Below are positions 8,573 to 17,149 of a stretch of 64,000 nucleotides of DNA, in pieces. Source of the stretch: Loktanella salsilacus (GTDB lineage: Bacteria; Pseudomonadota; Alphaproteobacteria; Rhodobacterales; Rhodobacteraceae). Below the pieces are notes generated by a model. The model ran no database searches, was not told where the DNA came from, and saw only the letters and a list, made by a program, of their open reading frames with translations. The position numbers and the translations under genes are program-made. Position 1 is the stretch's first letter, and the number at the start of each line of letters is the position of its first letter. Location of the stretch: assembly GCF_900114485.1 (NCBI RefSeq), contig NZ_FOTF01000004.1, positions 1 through 64,000 of the forward strand. Direction: 5' to 3'.

Positions 8573-10731
8573 CGCAGCGTAATGCCGGGCGTGTCCGTAA
8601 CATATCCGATGATCGCGGCGCTGGTGTAGCCTGCATCCTGCAACTTGTGCACCAGGTCGTCCGCTTGATCTACGCCCACGGCGGCCAGCAATCCGCCGGC
8701 AGTCTGCGGATCATAGATCAGGTCTGTGCGCGGCCCCATCGGGCCAGTTACAGGGCCGGAACCTGCGATATTATCCTTAAATAGGCTCGAATGCTGCCCT
8801 GCCTCGGCCAAGGTTAGCGCGCCGTCCATCAGCGGTATCTGCGCCAGTTCCAGCAGCGCGCCAGTGCCTGACGCATCCCCAATCCCCGACAGATGCCCGG
8901 CCAAACCAAAGCCCGTGACATCGGTCATCGCATGAGCGTTTGCCAGAATACTGCTGGCTATCGCTTGCGGCTGACACATCAGATCAAGGGCGCTGTCAAC
9001 GACCCCGCCCGGCGCAGCGCCAGCCATTTCCGCCGCCATGATGACACCGCTGCCAAGCGGCTTCGTCAGGATCAAAGCATCCCCCGGCTTCGCGCCGCGC
9101 AGGGTAACAGGGTCCCGGTCGCAGAGCCCGGTCACGGTAAAGCCGATCGTCAGCTCTGCCCCGAGTGACGTATGCCCGCCAACGATTGCGGCACCGGCAT
9201 CGGACAGCGCCTCATGTGCTGCACCCATGATTTCGGACAATGTGCGGGCCTGCAAATCAGCTGAGAGTTTTGGCAGGATCAGGTTCACTGTCGCCGCTTG
9301 CGGCGCAGCCCCCATTGCCCAAATGTCACCAAGTGCGTGGTTCACCGCGATGCGGGTCATCGTGACGGGATCATCGGTAAAGGCACGCAGATGGTCGGTG
9401 CTGATGACCTGCCGTGCGCCGCCCATGGTCAGCAGCCCAGCGTCATCGCCCGGTACCAGTTGCACGTCATCACGGTCCGGCGGCGGCAGGGATTGCAAGG
9501 CGGCGCGCAGCGCGCCGCGGCCGACTTTGGCCCCGCAGCCGCCGCACATCGGCTTATCGCCAAGCGCCTCTTGCAGCCCCACAGCGCGGGTCAAAGGTAG
9601 CGGGGGCAGTCCCATCGGTTTGAGTTCGTCGAACTGGCGCATGAATGTGCGGTCGATGTGATCCTTCCACCGCCACAGCAGCGGGCCGGAAAACGCAGTG
9701 CCCATCCGTTCGGCCAAAGCGGATTTGCCACCCAGCGAGATCAGCTTGAGGTAGTCCTTTTGCGGGTCGTAGGGGCGCAATTCGCCCCCCGACAGCACCG
9801 CGCGCAGGTTATCGAACAGCACAGGTGCCTGCCGCACGGCATAAACGCCAGCTTTGGGCCGCGGCGCGTGGGAAAGGTGGGCGCAGTCGCCGACGGCAAA
9901 CAGGGATGGATCGGATGACTGCAGCATCTCGTTCACGGTGATGAAGCCGCCCTGCACATCAACGCCGATGTCCGCCTGCCAGTCGTGCGGCTTTGCGCCA
10001 GCCGCACCGGTTGTGAAATCTGACGCGATCTCGGTCCCGTTATCCAGCACAACGGCGGTGGCCGTGACGCGGGCGACGCTGGCGTCCTCATTTAGGGTTA
10101 CGCCTTGGTCTGCAAGGGCGGCCAGCATCTTGCGCCGTGCGGTATCGCCCAGCGTATCGACGATTTTACCCCGGTCGATCAGGTGGGCGATGGGGGATAA
10201 GCCGCGGGCGCGCAGGTTGTGCATCATTGCCATGGCCAGCTCTGCCCCGGCAACACCGCCGCCGATAATCGCGATGCGCGGCTTGGTCGTGCTGGCGCGG
10301 AAGGCGTCCCAACGGCCGGCAAAAGTGCCAAGCGGTTTTGCCGGGATCGCATGATCGGTAAAACCGGGCAGGTCGGGCATGACCGAAGTGATCCCGACAT
10401 CGACACTTACGATATCATAGGCAATTGGTGGGCGTCCCGGCACGGTGATCAGTTTGGCAGCCGTATCGATCCCGGTGACCGCCCCGTTTACCAACCGCGC
10501 CCCAGCAAACCGCGCAAGTTTCACAAGATCGATGTCCAGCTCTGCCCGGCTATAGTGGCCAGCAACAAACCCGGGAAGCATGCCCGAATAGGGGGCAGTT
10601 GGGCCGGGATTGATGACAGTGACCCGCACGCCGGCCAGCGCCTTCATTCCCCATTTGCGCAACACAAGCGCATGGGTATGGCCGCCGCCAATCAGCACCA
10701 GATCTTTGACCAGTGGAAAGTCGGGGTTCAT
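8569..10731 (-). CDS. selD: Fused FAD/NAD(P)-dependent oxidoreductase and selenophosphate synthetase SelD
   Basis: The 720-residue protein joins two enzymes. Residues 1 to about 375 are a pyridine nucleotide-disulfide (NDH-2-like) oxidoreductase with LIGGGHTHAL (about 13-22), a second Rossmann motif IIGGGVAGAELA (about 155-166) and FAVGDCAHL (about 278-286). Residues from about 390 are SelD, with CGGCGAKV (396-403). C399 and K402 correspond to C17 and K20 of E. coli SelD, followed by PGDDAG and ISTDHLRAFTDD. SelD makes selenophosphate from selenide and ATP; the oxidoreductase half is presumed to handle selenium reduction, which is inference. This fusion type is known in several proteobacteria. 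The ATG at 10731 overlaps the previous stop by four bases. Confidence 0.95.
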   Translation of the reverse strand: MNPDFPLVKDLVLIGGGHTHALVLRKWGMKALAGVRVTVINPGPTAPYSGMLPGFVAGHYSRAELDIDLVKLARFAGARLVNGAVTGIDTAAKLITVPGRPPIAYDIVSVDVGITSVMPDLPGFTDHAIPAKPLGTFAGRWDAFRASTTKPRIAIIGGGVAGAELAMAMMHNLRARGLSPIAHLIDRGKIVDTLGDTARRKMLAALADQGVTLNEDASVARVTATAVVLDNGTEIASDFTTGAAGAKPHDWQADIGVDVQGGFITVNEMLQSSDPSLFAVGDCAHLSHAPRPKAGVYAVRQAPVLFDNLRAVLSGGELRPYDPQKDYLKLISLGGKSALAERMGTAFSGPLLWRWKDHIDRTFMRQFDELKPMGLPPLPLTRAVGLQEALGDKPMCGGCGAKVGRGALRAALQSLPPPDRDDVQLVPGDDAGLLTMGGARQVISTDHLRAFTDDPVTMTRIAVNHALGDIWAMGAAPQAATVNLILPKLSADLQARTLSEIMGAAHEALSDAGAAIVGGHTSLGAELTIGFTVTGLCDRDPVTLRGAKPGDALILTKPLGSGVIMAAEMAGAAPGGVVDSALDLMCQPQAIASSILANAHAMTDVTGFGLAGHLSGIGDASGTGALLELAQIPLMDGALTLAEAGQHSSLFKDNIAGSGPVTGPMGPRTDLIYDPQTAGGLLAAVGVDQADDLVHKLQDAGYTSAAIIGYVTDTPGITLR

Positions 10732-11285
10732 GGCGACACCCATTTGCCCGTCCAGCCGTCTGTGGCGGAAAAGCTGGCGCGCCGGTGATAGGTGCCCAAA
10801 TGCATGACGTCGATGTGACCGAGCGCCAGTTGCAACACACAAAAGCGGCTCTGATCGGGGGTTTTGGTATAGTCTAGCGCGTGCGGTAGTGTCGTGCCGG
10901 GCGGCGGTGTGACGCCGTATGATAGCAGGGCCCCATCAGGTAGTTCCTGCCAGCGATCTGCAACGGTTGGACCAGAAATGACCTCGACCGTTGCCTGTAG
11001 GCGTACCTGAAGGGCCAGCGCAGGCTCCCAAAAATGCAGCGCCGCGCGGGGGTGGGCAGCAATGCTGGCGATCTTGTCTGACTGGGTGTCTGTATAAACC
11101 TCTAACATTGCTGGATCAGCAACCGCGCGGCGCAAAACCACGGTGCGTGCCTCTGGCCAGCCATCTGGGCTGATGGTGGCAAGGGTTGGCTGCCGGGCTG
11201 CGACGTCCCTGCGTGCGGCGCCATGTGTCAGCTGTTGCCAGACCTGATCATGAAGTCCCGGCAGTGTTTCGAACCATTCACTCAT
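10728..11285 (-). CDS. Pyridoxamine 5'-phosphate oxidase family FMN-binding protein
   Basis: The 185-residue protein is of the split-barrel PNPOx/Alr4036 type: QPTLATISPDGWPEARTVVLR and TDTQSDKIASIAAHPRAALHFWEP match the FMN-binding core. The C-terminal part is not a canonical PdxH dimerisation domain, so pyridoxal phosphate synthesis should not be assumed. It overlaps the AttH-like gene upstream by 8 bases and selD downstream by 4, so it is embedded in the five-gene minus-strand operon. Confidence 0.85.
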   Translation of the reverse strand: MSEWFETLPGLHDQVWQQLTHGAARRDVAARQPTLATISPDGWPEARTVVLRRAVADPAMLEVYTDTQSDKIASIAAHPRAALHFWEPALALQVRLQATVEVISGPTVADRWQELPDGALLSYGVTPPPGTTLPHALDYTKTPDQSRFCVLQLALGHIDVMHLGTYHRRASFSATDGWTGKWVSP

Positions 11286-12309
11286 AGCCTGTCATCTCCA
11301 GATAGCCGGTGCCGGACTGCGTGCCGTCGATTGTGACCGGGCCTTCCCAGTAGGGGACGCTGGTTGTCATCCATGCTTGTGTGTTGATCGCTTGCACGGT
11401 GACGTCAACACCCTGCGCTGGTAATTCCAAACGCCAGCGGGTCGGCATATCGCGGCCCGCGACCTGCGACACCTCAAGCGGTGTGGCCCGCAAGCTGCCG
11501 TCCTCATAGGGTGTCGGTGTCCCGTCTGGCGCGATCCAAGTGGCAGAGGTGTAGTCCGCCCCATCGGTTTGACGCAGTCTGAACCCCATCATCCGCGCGC
11601 CATCGTCGAAGGAGAGTGAGAACCAATCCCAACCCGTTTGATCGCCCGACAACGGCTGGCTGGACCATTCGCGATCCAGCCAAGCTGTGCCGGTCACGGC
11701 GATTTCGCCCTGCGGCAGGTGCAGCGTTCCGGCGATGTCGTAAAATGGCTGGGAATAATAATAGCTGGCTTGCCCGCTCGCGGATTTGACAGAGTATCCT
11801 TTCTTGCCTTGCCGGACGAATGGCCCACTGGCGGTCAGCTGCATGTCATAGCCGAAATCCGGCCCGGTGGCCGACAAGGTGCCCACGTCGATCCCATCAA
11901 AACGCCAATCGTCGATCCATGCGGCGAACGGATCGGCCACGACTCCCGCCTGCCCAATGCCGCCCCGCGCAAGGCGTTCCGTGACGAAGTGATCGTCCGG
12001 TGTCGTGACGGCAGCGTGGCCCATCCAAAGTTGCGGGTCATCCCAGCCCTCTTGCGTTTGAGGTGCCATGGCAGAGCGGAATAGAGTCCATTGCAGCCCA
12101 TAGTCGGTCCCGTCCGCGTCTTTTAAGTTCGCGGTCAAATACCACCATTCGATACGGAAATCCGGGTGTGCACCGTGATCGGCAGGAAAGCTGAATTGCG
12201 GGTCTGGCTGGGGAATGGCAAAGCCGTCGGCTCCGCTGCCTAGCCCCGCGAAACCCTGTGCCTGTGCAAAAACAGGCACTAAACATAGTAATATTGTCTT
12301 AACGTTCAT
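11278..12309 (-). CDS. AttH-like secreted lipocalin-domain protein (CrtC/AttH superfamily)
   Basis: The 343-residue protein begins with a signal peptide (MNVKTILLCLVPVFAQA) and continues with the two-domain lipocalin-like fold named after hydroxyneurosporene hydratase CrtC and Agrobacterium AttH. Typical pieces are HPDFRIEWWYLTANL, YGLQWTLFRSAM and TAWLDREWSSQPL. AttH-like proteins sit beside an ABC exporter, as here, and are thought to bind a lipid or isoprenoid in the periplasm; the ligand is unknown. A carotenoid hydratase role is less likely because no carotenoid genes are nearby. Its start overlaps the permease gene by 11 bases. Confidence 0.88.
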   Translation of the reverse strand: MNVKTILLCLVPVFAQAQGFAGLGSGADGFAIPQPDPQFSFPADHGAHPDFRIEWWYLTANLKDADGTDYGLQWTLFRSAMAPQTQEGWDDPQLWMGHAAVTTPDDHFVTERLARGGIGQAGVVADPFAAWIDDWRFDGIDVGTLSATGPDFGYDMQLTASGPFVRQGKKGYSVKSASGQASYYYSQPFYDIAGTLHLPQGEIAVTGTAWLDREWSSQPLSGDQTGWDWFSLSFDDGARMMGFRLRQTDGADYTSATWIAPDGTPTPYEDGSLRATPLEVSQVAGRDMPTRWRLELPAQGVDVTVQAINTQAWMTTSVPYWEGPVTIDGTQSGTGYLEMTGYE

Positions 12310-14686
12310 TCGAAAATACCTTTAGCAAGTCGCTGGGCGGGGTGCGCGATAGCCGCCATGCGGGCCATAAAGCGGCAAGTGTGGCTGCAATCAGGGCGAA
12401 TCCGCCAAGCTTTAGGTAATCTAGCGGGAAGACGTACATCGGCAGCCGCCACCCAAAGGCCGCGACATTGACGATGGCCAGCAGCGCCCAAGCAAGCGCG
12501 AGCCCGAGCGGCAGCGCGATCGTAGCCGTCAATGTGGCGAGCAGAACCGCCCGGATCAGTTCCAGCCGGCCCAATTCGCGGCGGGTGAATCCCATGGCCC
12601 AGGCCGGGGCAAGTTGTGGCACACGCAAGGCGGCCAAAGTGAGTAGGCTCATCAAAATGGCAAAGCCTGCAACGGCGAGCGTCAGGATGTTGAGGGCGGT
12701 CGTCACCGTGAATGTGCGATCAAAGATGTCGAGCGAGAATTGCTTGATCCCGGCCTGATTGATCGTCGCGCTAGGCGGCAGATTTAGGTCGCGTTCCATG
12801 TCCGTCACGAGGGCTGGGACGTCGGTGGCGGGCAGGCGCAGCCCAAAGCGCAAAGGCTCTATTTCAGGGAAAAGCGTGGTAAAAGCAGGCTCTGCGATGA
12901 TGGCCTGCCCGATGGGGTTGCCGTAGTCCCCATAAATACCCGCCACGCGAAAATCGCGGCCATCCAGCGGCACCGTATCGCCCAGCGTTAGGCCAGAGCG
13001 CCGGGAAAGCTGTTCATTTATGAACAGCGCATCACCGTCAAAGACCGCATCCCACGCCCCCTCTGCCGTCTGTAGAAAGCGCCAGTTGTCACGATAGGTT
13101 GCGTCGTCACGTGTGCCAAACACCTCGGCCGGAAGGCCCGCGATTTGCACGGGTGCCGACGCGATGGGCAGAACTGCGCGGGTGCGGGGGGTGACGTAGG
13201 CTATGATCTGTGCCGCTTGCGCTGGATCTTCGGCGGTGACGTAAAGCTCTGACGCTAACCGCTGGTCCAGAAATCCGGTAAAGGTCAGGCGGAAGCTGCT
13301 GACCATCGTGGACACACCGACATTCGCGGCCATCGCAAGCAACAGCGCGGCAAGGGCAAGCGACAGTCCAGGCAATTGCTGGCGTGTGTCGGCCCAAAAC
13401 CATTGCGCCCGAACACCTGTGGCGAGGCGTTCAGCGAGCGCAAGGACGCGGTCTAAAATCAAGGGCAGGGCCAGTGCGGCACCGATCAACATAGTGCCTA
13501 ACAAGGCGAATCCAGCGATAAGGCCCTGAGCCGTAAGCCCCAGCGCCGCTGCTAGCGCCAAAAGCGCCAAGGCGATCAATCCTTGTACCTGCGCCGATCG
13601 TCCGGCAGCCATGCTAAGCGCGCGTGGCGATCCCCCGGCGAGCAGCGGCAATCGTGCGAGCCGCCAAAATGCAGCCGCTGCGGCCATGGCCGTGCCGCCC
13701 AGTGCGATGCCTAGGCCCGACAGCCACCATGATGGACGCAGTTGTAGGGTGCCTGCGACAGTGGCTCCGTACAGGCCTTGCAGCGTCGCGGCGACATCAG
13801 GAAGGAGGAGTGACGCAATGACGTAGCCAAGCGCCACACCGATGCCCCCGGCAACCAGAGCCATGATTGCAAGCTCTGCCGCCATCAGCGCCATCAACCG
13901 CCGCAGCGGTACGCCAAGCGCACGCAGGGTTCGCACAACAGGGCGGCGCTGTTCAAAGGCGAGGCCGATGGCACCGTTGACGATAAAGATGCCGACGGCA
14001 AAGGACAGCAGACCAAAAGCGGTTAGGTTGAGGTGAAAGCTGTCAGTCAATCGCCCAATATCAGAGCCTGTATGGGCGATTTGACGCGAGAGGAGAGGTG
14101 CAATGGTGTCAAGCGGTGCCTGCCTGATGGGCTGCACCGGACCTACGATCAGCCGGTCAATCTGGCCTTGTCGATCCAGCAGGCGCTGGGCTGCGCCGAT
14201 GTCCATGATGACGGTGCCGGGCGCGACATCGGGGGCGACAACCTTGGCGATCCCCGGCGGCAAAGCATCCAGCGCATCTTGGTGCCCAAAAGCCTGTCCG
14301 GGGGCGGTCAAAAACCCCGCGATGTCGGCACCCTGAGCCACTTGCACCGGACCTAGACCGCCAAAGGATGTCAGGGGGTCCAGGCCAACAATGCGGACCC
14401 CGTCTAATCGCCCTTCGATCACCGGGGACACCAGCCAGCCTGCGCGCCGCAGCGCGACGTATGTGTCTTGCGCCATCGGTTGCCCGTCGCGGCGTATTAA
14501 TTGGTCAAATGTGCCCTCGCCCAAGGTGGCGGCGGCAGCATTGTAGCTGGCCTTTGCTTCGGAATTGATCGCTTGCACGCCGGACCAAAGCGCCGTCGCC
14601 AGCGCGAGCCCGGCGAGCAGCGTAAAAAGCTGCAATGGATTGCGCTTCCAATGGGACAGCAGCGCGGCAAAAACAGCGCGTGTCAT
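12299..14686 (-). CDS. ABC transporter permease with two FtsX-type domains (AttF-AttG-like)
   Basis: The 795-residue membrane protein has an N-terminal transmembrane segment followed by a large periplasmic domain. A multi-helix FtsX block lies at about 215-440, a second large periplasmic domain at about 450-650, and a final FtsX block near the C-terminus. This is the architecture of LolC/MacB-like permeases fused head to tail, equal to AttF plus AttG in one chain. It should pair with the ATPase encoded just upstream (four-base overlap) to move or extract a lipophilic substrate handed to AttH. The substrate is not predicted. Confidence 0.88.
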   Translation of the reverse strand: MTRAVFAALLSHWKRNPLQLFTLLAGLALATALWSGVQAINSEAKASYNAAAATLGEGTFDQLIRRDGQPMAQDTYVALRRAGWLVSPVIEGRLDGVRIVGLDPLTSFGGLGPVQVAQGADIAGFLTAPGQAFGHQDALDALPPGIAKVVAPDVAPGTVIMDIGAAQRLLDRQGQIDRLIVGPVQPIRQAPLDTIAPLLSRQIAHTGSDIGRLTDSFHLNLTAFGLLSFAVGIFIVNGAIGLAFEQRRPVVRTLRALGVPLRRLMALMAAELAIMALVAGGIGVALGYVIASLLLPDVAATLQGLYGATVAGTLQLRPSWWLSGLGIALGGTAMAAAAAFWRLARLPLLAGGSPRALSMAAGRSAQVQGLIALALLALAAALGLTAQGLIAGFALLGTMLIGAALALPLILDRVLALAERLATGVRAQWFWADTRQQLPGLSLALAALLLAMAANVGVSTMVSSFRLTFTGFLDQRLASELYVTAEDPAQAAQIIAYVTPRTRAVLPIASAPVQIAGLPAEVFGTRDDATYRDNWRFLQTAEGAWDAVFDGDALFINEQLSRRSGLTLGDTVPLDGRDFRVAGIYGDYGNPIGQAIIAEPAFTTLFPEIEPLRFGLRLPATDVPALVTDMERDLNLPPSATINQAGIKQFSLDIFDRTFTVTTALNILTLAVAGFAILMSLLTLAALRVPQLAPAWAMGFTRRELGRLELIRAVLLATLTATIALPLGLALAWALLAIVNVAAFGWRLPMYVFPLDYLKLGGFALIAATLAALWPAWRLSRTPPSDLLKVFSNER

Positions 14687-15339
14687 GCGATCTGGCCCTG
14701 TGCCAAGTGCAGACGCCGCATCATCTGCCCGGCAAGCCGGTCCGAGTGTGTGACCATCAAGAGCCCCGCACCGGTATCAGCCACTAGGTCTAGCATGAGG
14801 GCCAAAACTTGCGCTGCTGTCGCCTCGTCCAGATTGCCTGTCGGCTCGTCCGCCAGCACCAGTTTGGGGCGCGGCGCGAGTGTGCGGGCGATGGCGACGC
14901 GCTGCTGCTGCCCGCCGGAGAGTTGTTCGGGATATTTGCGCAGCTGCGGTGTCAGGCCCATGCGGTCCGCCAACGTGGCGCACCATGCAGGGTCGTGCCG
15001 TCCGGCAAGTCGTGCCTGAAAGGCGATGTTGTCAGCGATGCGCAGGCTAGGGATCAGGTTGAACTGTTGAAAAACCACGCCGACGGTATCGCGCCGCATG
15101 CGCGCACGGCCATTGTCGTCCATGGCGGTCAGATCCTCGCCATCAAGCATGATCTGGCCACCGTCAGGCGCGTCCAACCCGCCAATCAGATGCAGCAAAG
15201 TGCTTTTGCCAGACCCGCTTTCCCCGGTTAGGGCCAGCGTTTCGCCGCGATCTAGGGTCATATCGATCCCGCGCAGCACGTCGAACGGGCCATCTGCTGT
15301 GGCATAGGTTTTGCGCAGGTCAGTCACGGTCAGCAGCAT
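14683..15339 (-). CDS. ABC transporter ATP-binding protein (LolD/AttE-like)
   Basis: The 218-residue ATPase has Walker A GESGSGKST (39-47), signature LSGGQQQRVAIAR and Walker B LVLADEPTGNLDE, the pattern of the MacB/LolD subfamily that works with FtsX-type permeases. The ATG at 15339 is chosen because AAAGAGGG precedes it and the domain begins there; an upstream in-frame extension adds non-homologous sequence. It is the first gene of the five-gene overlapping operon and is transcribed divergently from the thiolase gene. Confidence 0.93.
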   Translation of the reverse strand: MLLTVTDLRKTYATADGPFDVLRGIDMTLDRGETLALTGESGSGKSTLLHLIGGLDAPDGGQIMLDGEDLTAMDDNGRARMRRDTVGVVFQQFNLIPSLRIADNIAFQARLAGRHDPAWCATLADRMGLTPQLRKYPEQLSGGQQQRVAIARTLAPRPKLVLADEPTGNLDEATAAQVLALMLDLVADTGAGLLMVTHSDRLAGQMMRRLHLAQGQIA

Positions 15340-15482
15340 TGGGCCCTCTTTTGTTGCGACGTAGGTATGGCGCAGAACGGCTACGAACAGACCGGGCGGT
15401 CCCTTTGCCGCAGATGACGGCACGTTTTGCTGGTGTCTGCCGCCTTGGCTTGTCATCCTGCGGCAAACCGGAGGGAGTTACC

Positions 15483-16661
15483 ATGTCTGACATCGTCATC
15501 TTGGGCGGCGCACGCACCGCCATCGGATCATTCGGAGGGGCGCTTGCAGGTACGCCGCCGATCACGCTGGGCGCGACAGTGGCAGAGGCCGCGATGGCCC
15601 GCGCTGGCGTCGATCCTGCGCAGATCGGCCACGTCGTCTTTGGCCATGTGATCAATACAGAGCCGCGCGATATGTACCTGTCGCGCGTTGCCGCGATGGA
15701 TGCGGGTGTCCCTGATACGACGCCTGCGATGAACGTGAACCGTCTGTGCGGGTCCGGCGTGCAGGCAATTATCTCGGTCGTGCAGGCGATGCAGCTGGGC
15801 GATGCTGACTTCGGTCTGGCGGGCGGGGCCGAAAACATGTCCCGGTCCCCGTTCATCGTCAGTGACCAGCGCTGGGGCGCTAAGATGGGCGACATTCAGA
15901 CCCGCGATATGATGCTTGGCGCGCTGAACTGCCCCTTTGGCACAGGCCACATGGGCATCACGGCAGAGAACGTCAGCGCAGAGCATGATATCAGCCGCGC
16001 AGCGCAAGACGCCTTTGCACTGGAAAGCCAGAACCGCGCCGCCAAGGCGATGGCAGAGGGCCGCTTTGACAGCCAGATCGTGCCAGTCATGCTGAAAACC
16101 AGGCGCGAGACCTATGAATTCAAGACCGACGAGCATCCAAAGGCGACAACCTTAGAGGCGCTTGCTGGTCTGCGCCCCGCCTTCCGCAAGGATGGTAGTG
16201 TGACAGCGGGCAACGCCTCTGGCCTGAACGACGGGGCCGCCGCGATCACGCTGGCGACGATGGATGCGGCGGAAAAGGCTGGCCTGACGCCGCGATTCCG
16301 CGTGCTGGGCTATGCCCACGCCGGTGTGCGGCCAGAAGTGATGGGGATTGGTCCCGTGCCGGCCGTGCGCAAGCTGTTGGAACGGACCGGCCTAAAAGCA
16401 GACGATTTTGACGTGATCGAAAGCAACGAAGCCTTTGCCGCGCAGGCGCTGGCCGTCAGCAAGGAACTGGGTTTTGATCCTGCCAAGGTGAACCCAAATG
16501 GCGGCGCGGTTGCTTTGGGGCATCCGGTGGGCGCAACAGGCGCGATCATCACGGTTAAGGCGATGTACGAGCTGGACCGGATCGGCGGCAAGCGAGCGCT
16601 GATCACCATGTGCATCGGTGGAGGTCAGGGGATCGCACTGGCGATTGAACGCCTAAGCTAA
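15483..16661 (+). CDS. Acetyl-CoA C-acetyltransferase (thiolase)
   Basis: The 392-residue protein is a biosynthetic-type thiolase that condenses two acetyl-CoA to acetoacetyl-CoA, or works in reverse. The nucleophilic cysteine is in NRLCGSGVQA (C89), the histidine in ALGHPVGATGA (about 348) and the second cysteine in MCIGGGQGIA (about 378), the spacing seen in PhaA of Zoogloea. The start ATG has GGAGGGAG upstream. No phaB or phaC lies beside it, so polyhydroxybutyrate synthesis, ethylmalonyl-CoA pathway entry or ketone-body use are all possible. Confidence 0.93.
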   Translation: MSDIVILGGARTAIGSFGGALAGTPPITLGATVAEAAMARAGVDPAQIGHVVFGHVINTEPRDMYLSRVAAMDAGVPDTTPAMNVNRLCGSGVQAIISVVQAMQLGDADFGLAGGAENMSRSPFIVSDQRWGAKMGDIQTRDMMLGALNCPFGTGHMGITAENVSAEHDISRAAQDAFALESQNRAAKAMAEGRFDSQIVPVMLKTRRETYEFKTDEHPKATTLEALAGLRPAFRKDGSVTAGNASGLNDGAAAITLATMDAAEKAGLTPRFRVLGYAHAGVRPEVMGIGPVPAVRKLLERTGLKADDFDVIESNEAFAAQALAVSKELGFDPAKVNPNGGAVALGHPVGATGAIITVKAMYELDRIGGKRALITMCIGGGQGIALAIERLS

Positions 16662-16667
16662 GGCGAG

Positions 16668-16711
16668 CTGGCGGGGCTTAGATGTGCCTTAGGCAATCTG
16701 AGCCCCGCCAG
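16668..16711. terminator. Shared hairpin between convergent thiolase and YggT genes
   Basis: An 11-base perfect stem, CTGGCGGGGCT with AGCCCCGCCAG, closes a 22-base loop in the short gap between the two convergent genes. It can act on either strand and lacks a long T run. Confidence 0.6.
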
Positions 16712-16717
16712 ATCAAA

Positions 16718-17005
16718 TTAATAGAAAAGCGCGGCGTTGTTGATCAGCAGGATGCGAATAATTTCGATCCCGACCAGCGCCACGATGGGCGACAGATCGA
16801 TCCCGCCAAGGTTTGGCAGCACGCGGCGCAGCGGGGCATAGATCGGCTCTAGGATGCGCTGCAGGGTGTACCAGATTTGGCCAACGATGGGCTGGCGCAC
16901 ATTCAGAACGTCAAAGCTGATCAGCCAGCTCATGATGAAATGGGCGAAGATAAAGAACCGCGCGATACCAAGCAGCAGCAGCAGGATTTGGAACAGGGAT
17001 GTCAT
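16718..17005 (-). CDS. YggT family membrane protein
   Basis: This is a small integral membrane protein of about 95 residues with two hydrophobic segments (LFQILLLLLGIARFFIFAHF and an LSPIVALVGIEIIRILLI end) flanking the conserved LEPIYAPLRRVLP. The layout is typical of YggT proteins, which are linked to osmotic or cell-envelope functions but poorly understood. The ATG at 17005 is preferred over that at 17014 because GGAGA sits at proper spacing only for the former. The gene is convergent with the thiolase. Confidence 0.88.
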   Translation of the reverse strand: MTSLFQILLLLLGIARFFIFAHFIMSWLISFDVLNVRQPIVGQIWYTLQRILEPIYAPLRRVLPNLGGIDLSPIVALVGIEIIRILLINNAALFY

Positions 17006-17149
17006 CGGCGGCATTCTCCGTATTTTAAGCTGTGCCGCAGGTAAGCGGTCCTACGGATTCAAACAACCCCTTAGTCCGCACGGCTTGCATCAAGTGCTTG
17101 CTAGTGCGCGCTGACCCGGTGTCTAGTCGCGGCAAACAGGGGGCCCAAA

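Noticed and set aside
11278-12309. Carotenoid 1,2-hydratase CrtC assignment
   Set aside because: The fold is shared, but the neighbourhood is an ABC exporter and there are no carotenoid genes, so an AttH-like role is more likely.
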